Shown here piece after piece: positions 31,725 through 39,283 of a stretch of DNA of 64,000 nt. Under the pieces are notes generated by a model, which worked only from the letters and a program-made list of their open reading frames with translations, made no database searches and had not been told where the DNA came from. Numbering within the stretch: the stretch's first letter is position 1; each line of letters opens with the position of its first letter. Source of the DNA: Phycisphaerales bacterium. Its GTDB lineage: Bacteria; Planctomycetota; Phycisphaerae; Phycisphaerales; UBA1924. The position numbers and the translations under genes were made by a program. The stretch spans positions 1 to 64,000 of the forward strand of contig JAJDDN010000007.1 of the NCBI GenBank assembly GCA_029260295.1. The letters run 5' to 3'.

Positions 31725-32453
31725 TTAGAACGGGTCGGGGGCTTTGAAGGTGAGTTGTTTGCCTGTGATGGGGTGGTGGATGGTGAGCATTGAGGCGTGG
31801 AGCATGAGTCGGGGGGCTGTGGGTGCGTCGATGTTGTGGCCGTAGAGTTCGTCTCCGACAATGGGAGCATCGAGTCCGGCGGTTTCTGAGTCGGTTGGGT
31901 CCCCCACTGTGGTCACCGCTGGGTGGGCGCAGTGGACGCGGAGCTGGTGGGTCCGGCCGGTGTGGGGCTGGAGCTCGATTCTGGTAACGGGGTTGCCGTT
32001 TAAGGTTTCACGGGCGAGGACGGTGTAGTGGGTGACGGAGGGTTTGCCGTAGAGGTGGTCGACGCACATGAGGGGGCGGACATCCATGTCTTTGCGGATG
32101 GGGGTGTTGATGGTGCCGGAGTCTGAGTCCGCTTGTACAGATAGATGGCCTTCGATGAGGGCGAGGTAGCGTTTGGCTGTTTGGCGGTCTTCGAACTGCT
32201 TGGAGAGGTTTTTGTGGGTCTTGGGGTCCAGGGCGAGGATCATGATGCCTGAGGTTGAGAGATCGAGGCGGTGGACGGTGAGGGGGCCTGTGGCGTCTGG
32301 GTACTGGGCCTGGATTCGCGAGCGGGTGCAGTCTTGTTTTTCGGGTGCGATGCCCGGGACCGACAAGAGACCGGCGGGTTTATCGACGACGACGAAAGAT
32401 TGATCTTCGAAAAGAATCGGGACTGGGCCTTGCGGCGGGGCGTACTCGAACAT
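31725..32453 (-). CDS. rluA: RluA-family pseudouridine synthase
   Basis: A 242-residue enzyme turning uridine into pseudouridine in tRNA and/or 23S rRNA. The catalytic Asp is in 'TVHRLDLSTSGIMILALD'. The start 'YAPPQGPVPILFEDQSFVVV', the motif 'DKPAGLLSVPG', and the C-terminal 'LMLHASMLTIHHPITGKQL' then TFKAPDPF closely resemble E. coli RluA, which is 219 residues. The ATG at 32453 is chosen because the homology begins there. An upstream ATG at 32546 would add 31 residues and overlap the divergent TolB-like start; a TACACT hexamer lies 7 nt upstream of it. The start is therefore open. Confidence 0.92.
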   Translation of the reverse strand: MFEYAPPQGPVPILFEDQSFVVVDKPAGLLSVPGIAPEKQDCTRSRIQAQYPDATGPLTVHRLDLSTSGIMILALDPKTHKNLSKQFEDRQTAKRYLALIEGHLSVQADSDSGTINTPIRKDMDVRPLMCVDHLYGKPSVTHYTVLARETLNGNPVTRIELQPHTGRTHQLRVHCAHPAVTTVGDPTDSETAGLDAPIVGDELYGHNIDAPTAPRLMLHASMLTIHHPITGKQLTFKAPDPF

Positions 32454-32533
32454 TGGTATGGGTCCGGTCTGGACGCGGCGAATTATCGACTCGTCGATCG
32501 TTGGCGGATTCCGATATTTTCGTCTTGAAGACC

Positions 32534-32539
32534 TAGTAT
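32534..32539 (+). promoter_or_regulatory. -10 element of the leaderless TolB-like gene
   Basis: TAGTAT lies 5 nt before the ATG at 32545. No ribosome binding site is present. The hexamer lies inside the possible 5' extension of the divergent rluA. Confidence 0.5.
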
Positions 32540-32544
32540 CACCC

Positions 32545-33825
32545 ATGAACACAAGTGTATCCGTCTCCGCTGATCGTGCCCAAAACTTGCTAAGTTTGGG
32601 TGTTGCTGTTTCTGTTCTTGGTGTGTCCTCGGCTTCGCTGGCCGGGAACCCGAATCCTGAGTGGGACTCGGATTGGTCCGAGAATGAGTCGGTGTTCCTG
32701 ACGAACCACCTGCAGATCACCGATACGGACCGGTTTGTCAAAGCTGGGGAATCGTACTTCTCGCATGATGGGAAACGGATTATCTTTCAGGGGATCCCGG
32801 TGCCGGCCAAGGGGGACGAGGCACTCGAGCACTACCTGATGTATGTGTGCGATGTGGTCCGCGATGAAGATGGCGACATCACCGGCGTTGAACACTTCAC
32901 CAATCTATCAAACTTCGGATCGTCCAATACTTGTGGATGGTTCCATCCGTCGGATTCGTCGCGTGTGCTGTTCGGTACAACTATAACAGTTCCCGGCGGG
33001 AACGATGTTGCTGGGTTCCAGCGGGACACCTCGAAATACTCTTGGCAGTTCCCGCGTGAGATGGAAATGGTCGAGATGACACTCACCGAGGCGGAAGGGA
33101 TGTGCTGCGCTGAGATGGGGCTGAGCGAGCCAGAGCTCATCTGGGAGCGGGATGGGTACGACGCTGAAGGATCGTGGTCGCCTGATGGGCGGTTTATTCT
33201 GTACACACGGCTTGAGCCGGGGGATACCAATGGGGATCTTTGGATGTATGACTCTACGGACGAGTCGCACACGGAGCTTGTTGCCGAGCCGGGATACGAC
33301 GGCGGGCCTTTCTTCTCGCCTGATGGGAAGTCGATCTGTTACCGGTCGGATCGCAACGACGACAAAATGCTGCAGGTGTTTGTGGCGACCTTGGCGTTTG
33401 ATTCAGACGGCAAGGTAACGGGGATCAAGCGGGAAATCCCGATCACGAGCAACGAGCATGTGAACTGGTGCCCGTTCTACACGCCTGACGGGAAGTACTT
33501 GTTCTATGCATCGAGCCAGGTTTCGCACGGGAACTACGAGGTATTCTGTGTGGACGCGACGGGGGATTACCCGATTGACGAGACGCCTCGGATGCGGATC
33601 ACCAATGCGCGTGGGTTTGACGGGCTGCCTGTGTTTTCGCCGGATGGGAAATCGATGATGTGGACGGCCCAGCGGGGCGCGTTTATTGATGGATCTGATA
33701 AGCCCAGCTCCCAGATGTGGGTTGCTGATATTGATCTCAAGAAGGTTGATAAGGCGTACAAGAAACTCCGTGAGGCGATGATCGAGAAGAAGGAAGCGGA
33801 TTCCTTTGATAACTACACGCCTTGA
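32545..33825 (+). CDS. Exported TolB-like beta-propeller protein
   Basis: A 426-residue protein with a signal-like N-terminus (hydrophobic run around 'LLSLGVAVSVLGVSSASLAG'). PD40/TolB-type blades follow, each with S-P-D-G-K or a variant: 'SWSPDGRFILYTR', 'FFSPDGKSICYRSDR', 'FYTPDGKYLFYASSQ', 'VFSPDGKSMMWTAQR'. These propellers usually bind proteins or carbohydrates in the periplasm. No TolB N-terminal domain is evident, so a Tol-system role is doubtful. Two Cys-Cys pairs ('EGMCCAEMG') are unusual. It may be a periplasmic reporter or lytic accessory protein; function unknown. Confidence 0.82.
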   Translation: MNTSVSVSADRAQNLLSLGVAVSVLGVSSASLAGNPNPEWDSDWSENESVFLTNHLQITDTDRFVKAGESYFSHDGKRIIFQGIPVPAKGDEALEHYLMYVCDVVRDEDGDITGVEHFTNLSNFGSSNTCGWFHPSDSSRVLFGTTITVPGGNDVAGFQRDTSKYSWQFPREMEMVEMTLTEAEGMCCAEMGLSEPELIWERDGYDAEGSWSPDGRFILYTRLEPGDTNGDLWMYDSTDESHTELVAEPGYDGGPFFSPDGKSICYRSDRNDDKMLQVFVATLAFDSDGKVTGIKREIPITSNEHVNWCPFYTPDGKYLFYASSQVSHGNYEVFCVDATGDYPIDETPRMRITNARGFDGLPVFSPDGKSMMWTAQRGAFIDGSDKPSSQMWVADIDLKKVDKAYKKLREAMIEKKEADSFDNYTP

Positions 33826-33874
33826 TCGGATGTATAGTTTATGAAGAGGGCTGCCTGGAGACTCGCGACTCGTA

Positions 33875-34999
33875 ATGGATTCGATTCCAACTGATTTCGG
33901 GCTTGACGCGGTGCGGACCTATTCGCATGTGGGCGATCCAACGCCCGGGCCTGAGCATTCCGTGTTCTGGAATGCGTGGTTTGAACGGCTTAGGCATGAA
34001 TCCCCGGTGCTCAGAAAGCGCACAGAGGTTGATGAGTCTGATCCATCTGCGACGCACGAGTTTATCTCGACGCACGGGGTACGGATCGGGTGCCGGTTGG
34101 TTACGCCTCCGGAAGGGACGGCGGTGCGGGCATCGCTGGTCCGGGTGCACGGATACTCGGTGCCTAAGTCACTGGAGCACGAGGAACGCAGTCTGCATGA
34201 GATCTGCGCCCGCGGGGTGGCGGTGCTCTCGATACGGCTTCGGGGGTATCCGGGGTCACGGCGGGATACCAATGGGAATTTGATCGATCTTGACGCCAAT
34301 GACCGGTCCTGGGTTGCTCAGGGGTTTGATTCATATGAGCACAAAGACTGGGTGCTGACCCATGCACTGGGCGATGTGTGCAACGCGGTTCGGGTGATGC
34401 GCAACGCGCTGCTCGGGCGGGATGCCAAGGATCTGGATCCTTGGATGGCGGGCGAGGCACGGCGGCCAGATGTATTTTTGCACGGGCGGTCGCTGGGAGG
34501 CGGGCTTGCGACGATCGCGGCGGCGCAGTTGTCGGGGCGGATGCTTGGGCGGACGATTGTGGATCGGCTGGCCATCGAAGTGCCATCGCTGGGGGCGTGG
34601 CGGTGGCGGCTTAAAAACTCTGGCATTGGTCTGAGCGGGGAGTTTGCTTCGATCATCGAGGCTACGCCGGATCGTCGCGAGGAGTTGATTGATCGGCTCA
34701 GGTTGATGGACGCGGTTGTGCACGGGCGGAAGGTTCGGATCCCGACGATCTCGATGCTTGCCGGTCGCGACGAGGTGGCCCCGGCGCCGTCAGCGGCCGC
34801 GGTTTTCAACGCGATTGATGCTGATCCGGGCCAGAAATGGCGGTTCTGCATCCCCTACGGGCACCGGCACGGCGACACACACAACACGCGGCGGGTGGCG
34901 CTCTTCCAGCAATCGCTGGCGGATTTCTTTGACCCGTCTAGGTGCCCGATGGACTCGATGTCTGACTGGGAACCTCGCATGCGGATGGACGGCTCCTGA
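33875..34999 (+). CDS. Alpha/beta hydrolase, acetylxylan-esterase-like
   Basis: A 374-residue cytosolic alpha/beta hydrolase. The nucleophile elbow is G-R-S-L-G with Ser206 in 'DVFLHGRSLGGGLATIAAAQ'. The acid is probably Asp in 'SMLAGRDEVAPAPSAAAV' and the base His in 'PYGHRHGDTHNT'. The order of motifs and the long N-terminal strand region ('VRVHGYSVPKSLEHEE') recall the AXE1/cephalosporin-C deacetylase group, which removes acetyl groups from sugars or drugs. GGAG lies about 13 nt before the ATG, and a TATAGT -10 stands at 33833. The substrate is unknown. Confidence 0.82.
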   Translation: MDSIPTDFGLDAVRTYSHVGDPTPGPEHSVFWNAWFERLRHESPVLRKRTEVDESDPSATHEFISTHGVRIGCRLVTPPEGTAVRASLVRVHGYSVPKSLEHEERSLHEICARGVAVLSIRLRGYPGSRRDTNGNLIDLDANDRSWVAQGFDSYEHKDWVLTHALGDVCNAVRVMRNALLGRDAKDLDPWMAGEARRPDVFLHGRSLGGGLATIAAAQLSGRMLGRTIVDRLAIEVPSLGAWRWRLKNSGIGLSGEFASIIEATPDRREELIDRLRLMDAVVHGRKVRIPTISMLAGRDEVAPAPSAAAVFNAIDADPGQKWRFCIPYGHRHGDTHNTRRVALFQQSLADFFDPSRCPMDSMSDWEPRMRMDGS

Positions 35000-35021
35000 T
35001 ACGGGCGGGCGAACGGGAACC

Positions 35022-35027
35022 TATTGT
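35022..35027 (+). promoter_or_regulatory. -10 element, leaderless start of the 35033 gene
   Basis: TATTGT lies 5 nt before the ATG at 35033. No ribosome binding site or -35 element is evident. Confidence 0.4.
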
Positions 35028-35032
35028 TGCAG

Positions 35033-36004
35033 ATGAGTGATACAGAAACAAACTTGCGGGCGAGCGTGCGGACGCTGATGGGCGGGCTGATTGATTACGC
35101 GGGGTTGTTCCCGCCCAGCAAGCTTGAGATGGGCAAGGCGACGGAGAACTACGCAAAGTACCTTCGCGCCCAGCATGCAGACTTTGTGGGTCGGTTTATC
35201 TGCCCGGCATCGAGGCTTGAAGAAATGTCTAAGGCGGCTTCGATTGTGATGCCTGGGACCTACGCGACCAGCGGGTATCCGGAGCATCTTGATGACATCG
35301 AGCCTTGGCAGATCTCGGCGATCATTATGGGGGATCTGGAAGAGAATCTGGAGATGATTTATAGGTTCAACGAGCATCATGATGACGAGGCCAACGGGCT
35401 GGCGATGGTTGATGCGATCGAGATGCGGGTGTCGAGCAGCGATGATATTGATGAGGCGCTTGAGATTATCCCGGAGATGATTGATGCGGCGTTCGAGATC
35501 CCTCAGGATGTGATTATGAATGGTGATCCGCGGGGATTGATCGCGGCGATGTCTGGGGCGGGAGTCCTGGCCAAGATGCGGTGCGGGGGTGTTGAGGCGA
35601 GCATGTTCCCGAGCTGCGAGAATATTGCTGATTTCATGATGGCGTGCAAGAATGCTTCGGTGATGTTCAAATGTACTGCGGGGTTGCATCATCCGATCCG
35701 CGGGGAGCATGCGTTGACTTATGACGAGAATCCGCCTCGGGGTGTGATGCATGGGTTTATCAATGTGTATGTCGCGGCGGCGTATGTGCTTTGTGCCAAG
35801 AAACCAGATTTCGGGACGGCTGTTGGGATTCTTGAGGAGATGGATCCCAAGGCGTTTAAGTTCAACGAGGACGGCGTGATCCACAAGCGGACGCGGGTCT
35901 CGACGATCGAGCTTGGGCAGATGCGTGAGGGGTTTGCGATGGGGTATGGGAGCTGCTCGGTTGATGAGCCTGTGGCGGATTTGACTGCGATGGGTCTGCT
36001 TTGA
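35033..36004 (+). CDS. Conserved-looking protein of unknown function
   Basis: No family recognised with confidence. The 323-residue cytosolic product has no signal or membrane helix. A probable TIM-barrel-like series is suggested by the repeating strand-helix pattern ('GLFPPSKLEMGKATENY', 'RFICPASRLEEM', 'VMFKCTAGLHHPIRGEHAL'). The motif F-K-x-T-A-G-L-H-H-P looks catalytic: a Lys, two His and an Arg. It is translationally coupled to the MFS gene (TTG start overlapping its stop) and lies before fumarylacetoacetase, so a role in aromatic or organic-acid breakdown is conceivable. This is inference from position only. Confidence 0.7.
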   Translation: MSDTETNLRASVRTLMGGLIDYAGLFPPSKLEMGKATENYAKYLRAQHADFVGRFICPASRLEEMSKAASIVMPGTYATSGYPEHLDDIEPWQISAIIMGDLEENLEMIYRFNEHHDDEANGLAMVDAIEMRVSSSDDIDEALEIIPEMIDAAFEIPQDVIMNGDPRGLIAAMSGAGVLAKMRCGGVEASMFPSCENIADFMMACKNASVMFKCTAGLHHPIRGEHALTYDENPPRGVMHGFINVYVAAAYVLCAKKPDFGTAVGILEEMDPKAFKFNEDGVIHKRTRVSTIELGQMREGFAMGYGSCSVDEPVADLTAMGLL

Positions 36005-37347
36005 GCGATACCAAATCTCGGGCATCCCGGTTTTTTTATGGCTGGGTGATGCTTGGGGTTGCTGTGCTGATGGCGATGGCGACGATGCCATCGCAGACGG
36101 TGCTGGTGTCGCTTTTTAATGTGTCGTTTCGTGAGAAGCTTGGGCTGAGTGTGGCGCAGTTGAGCTTGGCGTACACGGTTGGGACGATTATCGCGGCGTT
36201 TCCGTTGTCGTGGATTGGGAAGGCGGCCGACCGGTTTGGGATCCGGGCTGTTGCGCTTTTTGTGACGGTTGCGTATTCGCTTTCGTTGATGGTTCTGCAT
36301 GAAGCTATCGGGATTGTGACGCTGGGGATTGGGTTCTTCTTTATTCGGTTCTTGGGGCAGGGGTCGCTGGGGATGCTGAGTGGTCACACGATTGCGATGT
36401 GGTTTGAACGGAAGCTCGGGTTTGCGCATTCGGTGCTTGCTGTTGGCGGGTTTGCATTGGGGTCTGCGATTCTTCCCAAACCTGTCGCGTGGATGATCGG
36501 GGAGTATGGGCCGGCGCGGACGATGATGTTTTTGGGGGTTGGGGTTGCGGTGGCGTTGTTGCCTTTGATTGTGTTTGTGTTTCGGAACTCGCCTGAGGCG
36601 ATCGGGCAGCATCTTGATGGAGATTCAAAGGAACACTCGACTCATGATGTCGCTCATGGCGGGTCGGCTCCGGCTGGTGATCCCGCGTTTAGTCTTGCTC
36701 AGACACGGCGGACCGGGGCGTTCTGGATTCTGCTGACGCTCTCGTGTACCTCTGGGTGTATCGGGACGGCGTTGTTGTTTCATATGCAGGAGATGATCCG
36801 GGTTGGCGGGGGCGAGGGGACGGCCAGTGAGGCGGCGGGGGCGAATCAGATGTGGGCGATCAGCTTTGGGCTCGGGATGCTGTGTACCGGATGGATGGCC
36901 GACAAGTTCCGGCCTCGGGTGTTGCTGCCGATCGCGCCGGTGATGATGATGCTGGGGAGTTTGGTGTGCTGGTATGGGGCGACGGGGCGGTCTGATGATG
37001 TGGTGATGACCATGAAGATCGGGATGCTGCTCTATGGGCTTGGGATGGCGGTGTCGGTGGCGGTGGGATCGCCGGCGATTGCCCGGTTCTTTGGGCGGAC
37101 GCACCACGGGGCGATCCGCGGGTTTATGACGAGCTTCGGGGTCGCGGCGACGGGGCTTGCGCCGTTTCTTGCTGGGGGCTGGTATGAGCTTGCGGGGGAT
37201 GACTTTGGTCCGGTGTTGATTGCGTTTGTGGCGTGGTGTGTGCCGTTGGTTGTGATGACGGCTATGCTCAAGAAACCTTCGCCGCCGGCGGATCGGGACC
37301 TGAATCCTGAGCCTGATCCGGTGGATATGCATGAGGTTGAGTTGTAG
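36001..37347 (+). CDS. Major facilitator superfamily transporter
   Basis: A 448-residue carrier with about 12 membrane helices and a central polar loop around 'DGDSKEHSTHDVAHGGSAPA'. The family signature G-x-x-x-D-R-x-G appears as 'SWIGKAADRFGIR' after helix 2. The N-terminus 'FFYGWVMLGVAVLMAMATMP' resembles oxalate/formate or monocarboxylate carriers of this superfamily. The TTG start overlaps the stop of the preceding unknown gene by 3 nt. The substrate cannot be fixed; a carboxylate fits the neighbouring fumarylacetoacetase. Confidence 0.92.
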   Translation: MSDTKSRASRFFYGWVMLGVAVLMAMATMPSQTVLVSLFNVSFREKLGLSVAQLSLAYTVGTIIAAFPLSWIGKAADRFGIRAVALFVTVAYSLSLMVLHEAIGIVTLGIGFFFIRFLGQGSLGMLSGHTIAMWFERKLGFAHSVLAVGGFALGSAILPKPVAWMIGEYGPARTMMFLGVGVAVALLPLIVFVFRNSPEAIGQHLDGDSKEHSTHDVAHGGSAPAGDPAFSLAQTRRTGAFWILLTLSCTSGCIGTALLFHMQEMIRVGGGEGTASEAAGANQMWAISFGLGMLCTGWMADKFRPRVLLPIAPVMMMLGSLVCWYGATGRSDDVVMTMKIGMLLYGLGMAVSVAVGSPAIARFFGRTHHGAIRGFMTSFGVAATGLAPFLAGGWYELAGDDFGPVLIAFVAWCVPLVVMTAMLKKPSPPADRDLNPEPDPVDMHEVEL

Positions 37348-37367
37348 GGTTCTTGTCTTATCTTGCC

Positions 37368-37403
37368 CCCTCTCCCTCGGGGAGAGGGCTGGGGTGAGGG
37401 CTC
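37368..37403 (+). repeat. Left inverted end of the DUF559 unit
   Basis: Reads CCCTCTCCCTCGGGGAGAGG then G-CTGGGGTGAGGG-CTC. Its reverse complement matches 37841-37876 except for one T-to-C difference. Confidence 0.8.
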
Positions 37404-37435
37404 TTGGCCTCCAACTCTCCTATCCTCAATTACTC

Positions 37436-37831
37436 ATGCCCTATCCAAACGAGCCAACCTATCCGACCCAGCGAGCGATGGATAACTCTGCGAAGCTCCG
37501 CGCTGATACAACTCCCCCAGAACAAGTCCTTTGGGCACACCTAAAGAATCGGCGGCTAGGCAGTTTCAAGTTTCGCCGACAACACCCGATTGGATCGTTT
37601 GTAGCAGATTTCTATTGTGATGAGGTAAAATTGGTTGTTGAACTGGATAGCTCATACCACTCAGGCAGACAAAAACAAGATGCAGAGCGGGACGATTGGA
37701 TGAATTCGCAAAGTATTGCTGTATTACGCGTCACTGCGTCCCAGCTTGCGAAGAATAAGGATGGTGTGTTGTCGGAAATACTTCTGACAGCACAGGATCT
37801 TCTTCAAGATCGAGAGATGGAGAAGAGGTAG
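37436..37831 (+). CDS. DUF559 endonuclease-fold protein
   Basis: A 131-residue Vsr-like/restriction-endonuclease-fold protein. It has the DUF559 pattern 'TPPEQVLWAHLKNRRLGSFK', 'FRRQHPIGSFVADFYC', and Asp58 with the Glu69-Leu-Asp71 pair in 'KLVVELDSSYH', which fit a metal-binding nuclease site. DUF559 proteins are predicted nucleases of unknown role. The ATG at 37436 is chosen because an upstream extension would translate the inverted repeat. Codon use lacks the G-rich third positions of its neighbours, which suggests an acquired gene. It may act in moving the 509-bp unit or in repair; neither is shown. Confidence 0.87.
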   Translation: MPYPNEPTYPTQRAMDNSAKLRADTTPPEQVLWAHLKNRRLGSFKFRRQHPIGSFVADFYCDEVKLVVELDSSYHSGRQKQDAERDDWMNSQSIAVLRVTASQLAKNKDGVLSEILLTAQDLLQDREMEKR

Positions 37832-37840
37832 GAAGACAGG

Positions 37841-37876
37841 GAGCCCTCACCCCGGCCCTCTCCCCGAGGGAGAGGG
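37841..37876 (-). repeat. Right inverted end of the DUF559 unit
   Basis: Begins GAGCCCTCACCCCGGCCCTC and ends AGAGGGAGAGGG-like; it is the inverted partner of 37368-37403 (35 of 36). Confidence 0.8.
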
Positions 37877-37897
37877 AGGAAGAAAGGATTATTTAGT

Positions 37898-39283
37898 ATG
37901 GCCTACGCGATTGATGAGACCCATGATGTGAAACTAGAGTCTTGGGTGGAGAGTGCGAACGATCCAACTACAGACTTTCCGATTCAGAACCTGCCATTGG
38001 CGACGATGGTTCGGCCTACGGATGAATCTGACGAAGAGAACGACTACACGCTATCAGCGGTCGTCGCAATCGGCGATATGCTGCTGGATCTCAATCGGCT
38101 CTCGATGACCGATCTTGCTCCGGAAGATGATTCGGACTGGGACTTTATTGCGGTCGACCAGATTGTCGCGGAGGGCAAATGGTCGAGCTTGCGGAAGAAG
38201 GTGCAGAAACTTCTTCTCAAGGACAACCCGGCGTTGCGGGATCATCCGCAGGTCAATGACATTGTGATCCCTCGGGATGATGCGATGTTGTCGATGCCGT
38301 TTGTTGATCCGATTGGGGACTATACCGATTTTTACGCGTCGTTGTTTCACGCGACCAATGTCGGGTGCATGTTCCGCCCGGACAATCCGTTGTTGCCGAA
38401 CTACAAGCACATCCCGATCGGGTATCACGGGCGGGCGTCGTCGATTGTGCCATCTGGGACGATTATCAAACGACCTGTCGGGCAAACAGCACCGACCGAA
38501 GAAGGCGGATCACCTGGATTTGGGCCTTGCAAGCTGCTGGATTATGAGATGGAGATGGGGGTCGTCATGGGACGGGGGAACGAGCTTGGGGAGCCGGTGT
38601 CGATTGAGGATGCTGAGGATCACATGCTCGGGATGTGCATTTTGAATGACTGGTCGGCTCGGGATCTGCAGAAGTGGGAGTATGTGCCGCTGGGGCCGTT
38701 CTTGGCGAAGAACTTTGCGAGCACGATCTCGCCTTACATTGTGACGATGGAGGCGCTCGCGCCGTTCCGGTGCGAAGCGCAGGAGCGGGATGCCAGTGAT
38801 CCGCAGCCGTTGGCGTATATGGATAGCGACGGGAACCGCAAGGCAGGCGGGATTGACATCAAGGTCGAGGTGCATCTGTCGTCGGCCAAGATGCGTGAGC
38901 AGGGCATGGACCCGGTTCACCTGTCCACCGGCAACTTCAAGGACATGTACTGGACGCTGGCGCAGATGGTGACGCACCATACGGTCAACGGGTGCAATTT
39001 GAATCCGGGCGATTTGCTTGGGTCGGGGACGATCTCTGGGCCGACGCGGGATGCACGCGGGTCGATGCTCGAACTCACCTGGGACGGCGACCCGTTTGCC
39101 AATCCTCCGATCTCGGCACCGGGAACGCAGCGGACGCCGCTTGTGCTTCCTACTGGCGAGGAGCGGAAGTTCATTGCTGATGGTGACGAGGTGATCATGA
39201 AGGCGTATTGCGATCGCGAGGGGTTTAGAAGGATTGGGTTTGGGGAATGCCGGGGGATTATTGAGGCGGCGCGGTCGGTATGA
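37898..39283 (+). CDS. fahA: Fumarylacetoacetase
   Basis: Final enzyme of tyrosine and homogentisate breakdown, splitting 4-fumarylacetoacetate into fumarate and acetoacetate. The 461-residue product begins with the FAH N-terminal SH3-like domain, then the catalytic His and acidic ligands in 'DFYASLFHATNVGCMFRPDN' and 'IGYHGRASSIVPSG', 'LLDYEMEMGVVMGRGNELG', and 'CILNDWSARDLQKWEYVPLG'. The C-terminal 'LTWDGDPFANPPISAPGTQR' segment follows. Length suits the bacterial 420-460 range. Homogentisate dioxygenase and the isomerase are not here. The stop overlaps the start of the GT87 gene by 4 nt. Confidence 0.95.
   Translation: MAYAIDETHDVKLESWVESANDPTTDFPIQNLPLATMVRPTDESDEENDYTLSAVVAIGDMLLDLNRLSMTDLAPEDDSDWDFIAVDQIVAEGKWSSLRKKVQKLLLKDNPALRDHPQVNDIVIPRDDAMLSMPFVDPIGDYTDFYASLFHATNVGCMFRPDNPLLPNYKHIPIGYHGRASSIVPSGTIIKRPVGQTAPTEEGGSPGFGPCKLLDYEMEMGVVMGRGNELGEPVSIEDAEDHMLGMCILNDWSARDLQKWEYVPLGPFLAKNFASTISPYIVTMEALAPFRCEAQERDASDPQPLAYMDSDGNRKAGGIDIKVEVHLSSAKMREQGMDPVHLSTGNFKDMYWTLAQMVTHHTVNGCNLNPGDLLGSGTISGPTRDARGSMLELTWDGDPFANPPISAPGTQRTPLVLPTGEERKFIADGDEVIMKAYCDREGFRRIGFGECRGIIEAARSV

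Larger units (their letters stand above)
37368..37876. mobile_element. DUF559 endonuclease unit with inverted ends
   Basis: The 509-bp segment between the MFS gene and fumarylacetoacetase is bounded by 36-bp inverted repeats that match at 35 positions. Each end contains a 9-bp hairpin (CCCTCTCCC with GGGAGAGGG around TCG). The only gene inside is the DUF559 ORF; 32 and 9 bases separate it from the ends. No clear target-site duplication was found. Solo or deleted ends occur at 31677 and 3914. Mobility is inferred from this structure. Confidence 0.6.

Noticed and set aside
32458-32544. N-terminal extension of the TolB-like protein
   Set aside because: The -10 hexamer 5 nt before 32545 and the signal peptide following it make the later start better.
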